From Mycobacterium colombiense (GTDB lineage: Bacteria; Actinomycetota; Actinomycetes; Mycobacteriales; Mycobacteriaceae): a stretch of DNA of 64,000 nucleotides. The notes beneath the pieces were generated by a model, which was not told the origin of the DNA, did no database searches, and worked only from the letters and a program-made list of their open reading frames with translations. A program made the position numbers and the translations under genes. Position 1 is the stretch's first letter, and every line of letters begins with the position of its first letter. The stretch spans positions 124,001 through 188,000 of the forward strand of contig NZ_MBEI01000017.1 in assembly GCF_001953985.1 (NCBI RefSeq), in the 5' to 3' direction. Of this stretch, positions 58,248 to 64,000 are shown piece after piece.

Positions 58248-59351
58248 TCAGTGCGTGTCGGTGGGGGCGTCGGCTGCCTTGACGAGTTCCACCTCGGGCC
58301 GCTGCGGCACGCCGTCGGCAAGGAACCAACGGAATGCCAGGTTGCCGCGCGGATAGCCCAGCGTGGTAAGCGAATTCGGGTGCGCCGTCGTGGCGGCGGA
58401 CAAGACGACCGTCACGGAACCGTCGCTGTTGAGCACGGCGCTGTGGCCGTTCAGCGAGCAGCGGGCGTCCTCCGGGCCGACCGTCGCCATGAACTGGTTC
58501 CACACCACCAGGTTCCAAAACCTGCACGCCGGCGGCCGGTGCGTGATCACCAGCGCCTCGTCCTCGTCGAGCACGAAACTGCCGTAGGAGTAGCAGGCGT
58601 CGCGCGCCGACCAGCCGAAGTTGGCGTCGGGCACCTGATAGGGATCGGCGAAAGCGTTGGCGGCATGGGCGGTTTCGTGCCCCAGAGCATGCTGCTGGTC
58701 AACCCGGTTTCCGACGGCCAGCGGCACGATGGCGAACATGGTCCGCAGCCAAGTGGCGGCGGCGCGCAGGCTCGCCGCGGTCTCGGCGTCACCGTGCCGG
58801 ATCGGGTCGGGCTCGTCGAGCGCCTCGATGTGCCAGGTCACAGGGCGCCCGGTCAGGGGATCGGCCTGATAGTCGCGGGTCATCAGCACGGCCGCGTCGG
58901 GGGTGGCGGGAAACTCGAAGCTGAAGTTGCCGTCGGAGTCGATCTCGAGGTCGGTGTCGCGGACGATCGCGACGACCCGATCCGACCAGGCGCCCGGCGT
59001 CGGCTCGTTGTAGGCCGTCACCGAAAAGTACACGCTGTCACCTTTGTTCCCGCTGATCCGGTACCGGCGGGCCGGATCGATCGGGCAGATGAAGTAGTAG
59101 GCGTCGGTGTTGTCCCCGCCCCAGCGGCGGTCGCGGCGAAAGGGCGTGTTGACCGCGACGAACTGCGGCCGGCCCGGCTCGGGGAACAGGTAAGCATCCA
59201 GGGCCACGCCCAGGGTGGCGGCCAGCATGCGGTAGCCGTCGGCGACGTGTCGATCGTCGGTGACCGCACGGTCACCCTCGAGGAACGAGTTACCCAGTTC
59301 GCCAAGGGTTTTCAGTAGGTCCTGCCACGCCTCGGTCGATTGGTGCTTCAT
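58248..59351 (-). CDS. DUF1214 protein
   Basis: The protein has 367 residues. Two regions match the DUF1254/1214-type beta fold: DAYYFICPIDPARRYRISGN, VYFSVTAYNE, and C-terminal FWNLVVWNQFMATVG, AHPNSLTTLGYPRGNLAFRW. Function unknown. Its ATG overlaps the TetR stop (ATGA), so it is cotranscribed with that regulator. Confidence 0.83.
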   Translation of the reverse strand: MKHQSTEAWQDLLKTLGELGNSFLEGDRAVTDDRHVADGYRMLAATLGVALDAYLFPEPGRPQFVAVNTPFRRDRRWGGDNTDAYYFICPIDPARRYRISGNKGDSVYFSVTAYNEPTPGAWSDRVVAIVRDTDLEIDSDGNFSFEFPATPDAAVLMTRDYQADPLTGRPVTWHIEALDEPDPIRHGDAETAASLRAAATWLRTMFAIVPLAVGNRVDQQHALGHETAHAANAFADPYQVPDANFGWSARDACYSYGSFVLDEDEALVITHRPPACRFWNLVVWNQFMATVGPEDARCSLNGHSAVLNSDGSVTVVLSAATTAHPNSLTTLGYPRGNLAFRWFLADGVPQRPEVELVKAADAPTDTH

Positions 59352-59923
59352 GCGCTGATTCCTTTCAGGAGCAATGCGGTGGTGCGGTCGACCCAGGAGT
59401 CGTCGAGCTCGTCGGGGCGGGTGAGCAGGCCCATCAGCGTGATGCCGGCGATGGCCTCGGTGAGCTCGGAGGCGGTCACGCCGGCGCGGACCTCGCCACG
59501 GGTGACGGCTCGCTGCAGCAGCTCGGTGAGCCCGCCACCGATGACGTCGGCGAACCGCTCCAGCAGCGCCGAGTGCAGGGTCGGGTCCGCGGCCATCTCG
59601 GCGACCAGTCCAGGCAGCGCCGCCCGGGCGGGCGGTGTGCTCAGGAAAGTCATTGAGCGACTGACCATTTCGTGCAGATCCTCGGGCAGCGACCCGGTAT
59701 CCGGAAGCTCGGTCGCGGCGCCGATCGGGAACACCGCCTCGTGGACGAGGTGCGCCTTGCTCGGCCAGCGCCGGTAGATGGCGGGCTTGCTGGTGCCGGC
59801 GCGCTCGGCGATCGCGGAGACCAACAGCGAGGCGTAGCCCGTCTCGGCGAGAAGCTCGACGGTGGCGCTGAGCACCGCACCGTCGATCCGCGGATCACGA
59901 GGACGACCAAAATCTACTACCAT
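59348..59923 (-). CDS. TetR-family transcriptional regulator
   Basis: The protein has 191 residues. The helix-turn-helix is AVLSATVELLAETGYASLLV, AERAGTSKPAIYRRWPSKAH; the C-terminal domain has LTEAIAGITLMGLL. It lies 28 bp from the divergent sulfotransferase gene. TTAC...GTAA half-sites near 59929-59945 may be its operator. It probably controls the DUF1214 and sulfotransferase genes. Confidence 0.88.
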   Translation of the reverse strand: MVVDFGRPRDPRIDGAVLSATVELLAETGYASLLVSAIAERAGTSKPAIYRRWPSKAHLVHEAVFPIGAATELPDTGSLPEDLHEMVSRSMTFLSTPPARAALPGLVAEMAADPTLHSALLERFADVIGGGLTELLQRAVTRGEVRAGVTASELTEAIAGITLMGLLTRPDELDDSWVDRTTALLLKGISA

Positions 59924-59951
59924 TACGAAACTCAGAGTAACATAAGTCGCC

Positions 59952-61181
59952 GTGAACGTTCGCCTCGACGACCTTGCCCAGCCCCAATTCAGTGCCGAGG
60001 GTCAGCAGATTCTCGACATGATGGCCACGATGGCCCCGCAATGCCCGTTGGATGCCGGCGCTTTGCACGCGCAGGCCAGGGCCGACACCGGCCTGAACGA
60101 TTTCGGCCCCGACGACTACCGCGAGCGCCTCGATGTCTACCTCGCCGCGTTGCGCGAGATCGACGGGTTGCACGACGCCGGAGTGGTCAACTTCTACGGG
60201 CAACTGCTGCAGATCCTCAAGAACCGGCTGCTGTTGGCCGACCTGCTGACTCGCCATCCCGAGATCAACGGGATCGAACTGCGTTCGCCGGTGGTCATCG
60301 CCGGGCTGCCCCGCACCGGCACCACGCACCTGCACAACCTGCTGGCCGCGCCGCCTACGTTCCGCACCATGCCGTACTGGGAAAGCAACGAGCCGTTCCC
60401 GATGCCGAATGAACTTGACGTGCAACCGGATCCGCGGCGAACCCGGATGGATGTCGCGGTCGGCGTGATCAACATGGTGATGCCACATTTCCCCCTGATG
60501 CACGAGATGACCACCGACCACGTCCACGAAGAGATTCAGCTGCTGGCCAACGACGTGTCCACGATGCTGCTGGAGACGCTCGCCGACGTCCCCCGCTGGC
60601 GGGACTACTACCAGGCTCACGACCAAACGCCGCACTATCAGTACCTGGCCACTCAACTCCGGGCGATGCAGTTCCTGCGCGGCGGACGGCGCTGGCTGCT
60701 CAAATCGCCTCAGCATCTCGAGCAGGTGCCCGTCCTGAATCGGGTGTTCCCCGACAGCATCGTCGTGTTCACCCACCGCGACCCGGTGCCGGTGGCGCTG
60801 TCGATGATCGCGATGATCACCTACTCCGCCCGCATGCACCGCTCGCCGGTGCCGGTGGAGCAGATCGCCAACTCGTGGATCGACCGCCTCGATCAGATGC
60901 TCACCGCGCTGATCCGCGACCGCGACACCATCGGACCGGACCGCTCGATCGACATCCGGTTCGACGACTTCATGGCGGACGAACTCGGCGTCGCCGAGCG
61001 GGTATACGCCTTGGCCGGCGAACCGTTCACCGATGAGGCGCGCGCGGCCATCGGCGACTACCTCGCGGGCCACCGGCGCGGGCGACTGGGCAGTGTCGAG
61101 ACGTCCTATGAGATGTTCGGGCTGGACGAGGGCGACCTGCACGAGCGCTTCGCGCCGTATGTCGAGCGGTTTCTGGCCTAA
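59952..61181 (+). CDS. Sulfotransferase-family protein
   Basis: The protein has 409 residues from GTG 59952. The PAPS-loop region is VIAGLPRTGTTHLHNLLAAP, and the 3'-phosphate-binding region is FPDSIVVFTHRDPVPVALSM. The layout matches mycobacterial Stf-like proteins that sulfate lipids or sugars. The substrate is unknown. It is divergent from the TetR gene. Confidence 0.88.
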   Translation: MNVRLDDLAQPQFSAEGQQILDMMATMAPQCPLDAGALHAQARADTGLNDFGPDDYRERLDVYLAALREIDGLHDAGVVNFYGQLLQILKNRLLLADLLTRHPEINGIELRSPVVIAGLPRTGTTHLHNLLAAPPTFRTMPYWESNEPFPMPNELDVQPDPRRTRMDVAVGVINMVMPHFPLMHEMTTDHVHEEIQLLANDVSTMLLETLADVPRWRDYYQAHDQTPHYQYLATQLRAMQFLRGGRRWLLKSPQHLEQVPVLNRVFPDSIVVFTHRDPVPVALSMIAMITYSARMHRSPVPVEQIANSWIDRLDQMLTALIRDRDTIGPDRSIDIRFDDFMADELGVAERVYALAGEPFTDEARAAIGDYLAGHRRGRLGSVETSYEMFGLDEGDLHERFAPYVERFLA

Positions 61182-61210
61182 GCCTTTCCGAGCGGCTACG
61201 TTCTGAATTC

Positions 61211-62098
61211 ATGGTCACAATGCCGGCGCTGGACGGGGTGGAACACAGATACGTCGATCTGGGAAACGGCGTGACGATCCACGTCGCGGAGGCGGGACCG
61301 GCGAGCGGGCCGGCGGTGATGTTGGTGCACGGCTTCCCGCAGAACTGGTGGGAATGGCGCGAGCTGATCGGGCCGCTGTCCGCCGACGGCTACCGGGTGT
61401 TGTGTCCGGACCTGCGCGGCTCGGGCTGGAGTTCGGCGCCACGCACCAGCTACACCAAGGACGAGATGGCCGACGATTTGGCCGGGGTGCTGGACCGGTT
61501 GGGCGTCGCGACGGTCAAGCTGGTGGCCCACGACTGGGGCGGCCCGGTCGCGTTCATCATGATGCTGCGCCACCCGGAGCGGGTGACAGGATTTTTCGGG
61601 GTGAATACCGTTGCGCCGTGGGTGAAGCCGAGCCTGTCGACGCTGCGCAATATCTGGCGGCTCTGGTATCAGATCCCGATTTCGCTGCCGGTCATCGGGC
61701 CGCGGGTGATCAGCGACCCCAACTCCCGGTTCGTCCGGATGCTCGGGTCATGGGTCGGCGGTGGTTACACCCTGCCCGAGGAGGACACCCGCATGTACCT
61801 CGAGTGCATGCAACAGCCCGGCCACGCAGAGGCGGGTTCGCGGTGGTACCGCAGCTTCCAAACCAAAGAGATGCGCAAATGGATGCGCGGCCAATACAAC
61901 GATGCTCGCATCGACGTCCCGGTCCGCTGGCTGACAGGAACCAAAGATCCGGTGATCACGGCGGACCTCACCGACGGATATGCCGATCACATCGCTGATT
62001 TCGAGGTCGAGCTGGTCGACGGCGTCGGCCATTGGATCGTCGACCAGCGCCCCGATCTGGTCCTGGACCGGGTTCGCAGTTTACTCGCCGAAAAATAA
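61211..62098 (+). CDS. ephF: Epoxide hydrolase EphF-like
   Basis: The protein has 295 residues of the alpha/beta-hydrolase fold. The oxyanion motif is VHGFPQNWWEW, nucleophile Asp in VAHDWGGPVAF, and catalytic His in GVGHWIVDQRPD. It opens epoxides to diols. It corresponds to Rv0134 by position before the TetR/cyp138 pair and by sequence. ATG 61211 is followed by another ATG four codons on. Confidence 0.9.
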   Translation: MVTMPALDGVEHRYVDLGNGVTIHVAEAGPASGPAVMLVHGFPQNWWEWRELIGPLSADGYRVLCPDLRGSGWSSAPRTSYTKDEMADDLAGVLDRLGVATVKLVAHDWGGPVAFIMMLRHPERVTGFFGVNTVAPWVKPSLSTLRNIWRLWYQIPISLPVIGPRVISDPNSRFVRMLGSWVGGGYTLPEEDTRMYLECMQQPGHAEAGSRWYRSFQTKEMRKWMRGQYNDARIDVPVRWLTGTKDPVITADLTDGYADHIADFEVELVDGVGHWIVDQRPDLVLDRVRSLLAEK

Positions 62099-62126
62099 CG
62101 CGGGTGAAGGCTTTTCGGTGCCGGCC

Positions 62127-62339
62127 CTAGTCGACGCCGATGGTGACTTCGGTCGATTTGATGAACACGGTCGCCGGCTGCCCGACCTTGAGGCCGAGGT
62201 CGGTCGCGGCGTCCTTGGTGACTGACGACGTGATGACCTGATCGCCGCCGTCGAGCGTCACCCTCACCACGGCCATCACGGTGCCGAGTTCGACCTCGGT
62301 GATGGTGCCCCTGAGCTGGTTTCGAGTCGAGAGCCGCAT
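62127..62339 (-). CDS. Small TOBE/molbindin-like protein
   Basis: The protein has 70 residues, a single TOBE/Mop domain: STRNQLRGTITEVELGTVMA, VTLDGGDQVITSSVT, VGQPATVFIKSTEVTIGVD. Such proteins bind molybdate or tungstate and serve as storage or sensing units. GGAGGATCCTGCG precedes the ATG at 62339. It is not in the corresponding M. tuberculosis gene order, as I recall it. Confidence 0.85.
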   Translation of the reverse strand: MRLSTRNQLRGTITEVELGTVMAVVRVTLDGGDQVITSSVTKDAATDLGLKVGQPATVFIKSTEVTIGVD

Positions 62340-62445
62340 CGCAGGATCCTCCAAGTCGGAAACGAGTGGGTCTGCGGTGAGCCTAGACCTACCGGGCCAG
62401 AGCCGGGATGGCTTGTGACGCTTTCACTTACGCGGACGTGCGGGC

Positions 62446-63075
62446 CTAATGGCGCGGGCCGAGCAGGGCTACGGACGCATCCACGGCCGGTTCCACGATT
62501 TCTCGGACCGGTTTACCGTCTTCGACCGCAAGTGCGGTCAGCTCCCGCAGGCCGCCCAAGAGGATCACGGCCAACGGCGCCGTCAGCGGGGGCAGCTCGG
62601 CGCGCCGGAACCCGGGACTGGCGCTGAGGTCGATCAGCAGGCTGGTCAGCAACTGCAGCCCACGGCGCTGCACCGGGCGAGCGGCCGCACCCAGCGAGGG
62701 CAGTTCGCGGATCCAGCTCAACGTAATGGCCGGCCGGGCCTCGATGTATCCGACATAGGCGTCGACGGCCTGGCGGATCTGCACGTGCCAATCGGCCACG
62801 GGATCGACCGAGGCCGTGATCGTGGCGCCCAGCTTCTCGATGTCGACGGCCAGCAGCTCGAGGAAGCACTCTTCCTTGCCGGCGAAGTGGTCGTAGAAGG
62901 TGCGCTTGGACGTGCGCGCGGAGCGGACGACGTCGGCGACCGTGCTGGCGCGGTAGCCGCGCTCGGTGATCGAGGCGGCGAGTCCGTCGAGCAGCCGTTG
63001 CCGAAACGGATCCGGCTCGCCGGGTGCGTCGCCCGCGACCGCGTCGGCGGCTGTCGCTGTCACCGCTGGTGTCAC
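62446..63075 (-). CDS. TetR-family regulator (Rv0135c-like)
   Basis: The protein has 209 residues: helix-turn-helix LLDGLAASITERGYRASTVA, DVVRSARTSKRTFYDHFAGK, then the ligand domain. It is divergent from cyp138 as in Rv0135c-Rv0136, with a cluster of GTAC half-sites between them. It likely represses the P450 and itself. Confidence 0.9.
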   Translation of the reverse strand: MTPAVTATAADAVAGDAPGEPDPFRQRLLDGLAASITERGYRASTVADVVRSARTSKRTFYDHFAGKEECFLELLAVDIEKLGATITASVDPVADWHVQIRQAVDAYVGYIEARPAITLSWIRELPSLGAAARPVQRRGLQLLTSLLIDLSASPGFRRAELPPLTAPLAVILLGGLRELTALAVEDGKPVREIVEPAVDASVALLGPRH

Positions 63076-63116
63076 GCGGGCGCCCCTTTCGGTGAGTGCG
63101 GCACCTTGTCAGGCTT

Positions 63117-63166
63117 GGTACTTCAGAGTACCGTACTCGGCAGATACCGCGGTACATCGCCGTACC
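63117..63166. promoter_or_regulatory. Dense GTAC operator cluster between TetR and cyp138
   Basis: Four overlapping inverted repeats share GTAC cores: GGTACT/AGTACC (63117-63132), GAGTAC-C-GTACTC (63126-63138), TACCGCGGTA (63145-63154) and GGTAC/GTACC (63151-63166). Such packed palindromes between a TetR gene and its divergent target are strong operator candidates, possibly bound cooperatively. Confidence 0.7.
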
Positions 63167-63205
63167 ACCCCGGTGCCGGGGCAGATGTTGGGAGAAATCG
63201 TCATC

Positions 63206-64000
63206 ATGAGCCAACAAGTCGCCGCCCCGCCGACCGCAATCAAATTGCCTCCGGCCGTCCGGGTTCCCAAAGCGCTTCAGGGCCTCGGCTTCGCGACGTC
63301 GCGGCGAACGATGATGCGACGACTGTCACGCCGTTACGGAAACGTCTTCACGCTGCGCCTGCCGATGTGGGGGCGCGTCATCATGGTCAGTGACCCACAG
63401 CTGGCCAAACAGATCTTCACCACCAGCCCAGACGAACTCGGCAACATCCAACCCAATTTGAGCAGGCTGTTCGGTCCCGGCTCCGTATTCGGACTCGAGG
63501 GCGACGACCATCGTCGCCGGCGACGGCTGCTGGCTCCGCCATTTCACGGCAAGAGCATGAAGAATTACGAGAGCATCATCGAAGAAGAGACGCTGCGCGA
63601 GATGGCCAGCTGGCCGGAGGGCAGGTCATTCGCGACGTTGCCGCCGATGATGCGAATCACGCTGAATGCCATCCTGCGTGCGGTTTTCGGCGCGGAGGGC
63701 GCCGAACTCGACGAGCTGCGCCGGCTGATCCCGCCGTGGGTCACGCTGGGCTCCCGCCTTGCGGCGCTGCCGAAGCCGAAGCGTTATCCCCGGTTCGGCC
63801 CGTGGGGCCGCCTGGACAAGTGGCGGCGGCAATACGACAACGTCATCGAGAAGCTGATCGCCGACGAGCGGGCCGACCCGAACTTCGCCGAGCGGACCGA
63901 CGTGCTCGCGCTGCTGTTGCGCAGCACCTACGACGACGGTTCCGCGATGTCGCGCAAGGACATCGGCGACGAGCTCCTGGCCCTGCTGGCCGCCGGGCAC
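63206..64000 (+). CDS. cyp138: Cytochrome P450 CYP138 (partial, N-terminal part)
   Basis: 265 codons are visible from ATG 63206 (GGGAGAAATC upstream) to the window end. PRRVPKAL-type PPAVRVPKALQGLGFA begins the protein; the C-helix WxxxR region is DDHRRRRRLLAPPFHGK; and LLALLAAGH is the start of the I-helix. The heme Cys loop lies outside the window. Synteny with Rv0135c points to CYP138. The substrate is unknown. Confidence 0.9.
   Translation, partial: MSQQVAAPPTAIKLPPAVRVPKALQGLGFATSRRTMMRRLSRRYGNVFTLRLPMWGRVIMVSDPQLAKQIFTTSPDELGNIQPNLSRLFGPGSVFGLEGDDHRRRRRLLAPPFHGKSMKNYESIIEEETLREMASWPEGRSFATLPPMMRITLNAILRAVFGAEGAELDELRRLIPPWVTLGSRLAALPKPKRYPRFGPWGRLDKWRRQYDNVIEKLIADERADPNFAERTDVLALLLRSTYDDGSAMSRKDIGDELLALLAAGH

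Overview
The window is high-GC actinobacterial DNA from a Mycobacterium, most likely a slow grower close to the M. avium complex. The reasons are an antigen 85C mycolyltransferase, a mycolate-modifying F420 enzyme, MmpS/MmpL, a 13E12-type HNH protein, and a gene order that follows M. tuberculosis Rv0116c-Rv0136: ldtA, oxyS, oxcA, fadD7, fusA2, an Rv0121-like gene, pepA, treS, mak, a membrane gene, fbpC, htdZ, fadE1, Rv0132-like, Rv0133-like, ephF, Rv0135-like TetR and cyp138. Species is inferred from remembered protein sequences, not from a search.

Region 1 (1-12.8 kb) is a divergent catabolic cluster. Leftward genes encode a twelve-blade beta-propeller protein, a GntR regulator and an acyl-CoA ligase cut by the window edge. 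Rightward is a tight operon: SDR, Rieske oxygenase, cyclododecanone-monooxygenase-like Baeyer-Villiger enzyme, second SDR, class III CoA-transferase, ThDP-dependent lyase and aldehyde dehydrogenase. Two related palindromes sit in the divergent promoter. I infer a pathway turning a cyclic or polycyclic alcohol or ketone into a lactone or ester, opening it, and processing the CoA thioesters.

Region 2 (13-24.6 kb) carries an acyltransferase-SGNH protein, an O-methyltransferase, and an Mg2+-sensing M-box riboswitch with promoter, a short upstream ORF, a 71-aa protein and an Nramp-related transporter whose metal-site residues look like those of the Mg2+-transporting branch. Then come a quinone-reductase-like MDR, a lipoprotein, a carboxylic acid reductase with a consensus CRP palindrome upstream, and the L,D-transpeptidase LdtA.

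Region 3 (24.9-38.6 kb) is the conserved oxyS-to-fbpC block, including TreS and maltokinase (trehalose to maltose-1-phosphate, feeding alpha-glucan) and fbpC with a strong intrinsic terminator.

Region 4 (38.8-47 kb) interrupts the fbpC/htdZ neighbourhood known from M. tuberculosis. It holds a MarR/ABC exporter operon, a phosphodiesterase-like protein, an MmpS/MmpL pair, a divergent CsoR/CstR-type repressor with its operator, a DsbA-like protein, a DUF302 protein and a decayed GAP-family gene.

Region 5 (47-64 kb) is the conserved htdZ, fadE1, F420 enzyme, GNAT, ephF, TetR and cyp138 series. It is interrupted by a GAF-ANTAR gene and, between GNAT and ephF, by about 9.7 kb: a DUF5709 protein, TetR with ferredoxin reductase and desaturase, SRPBCC plus a luciferase-like enzyme, a 13E12 HNH protein, and a TetR/DUF1214/sulfotransferase module. 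No tRNA, rRNA, CRISPR array or intact insertion sequence was seen.
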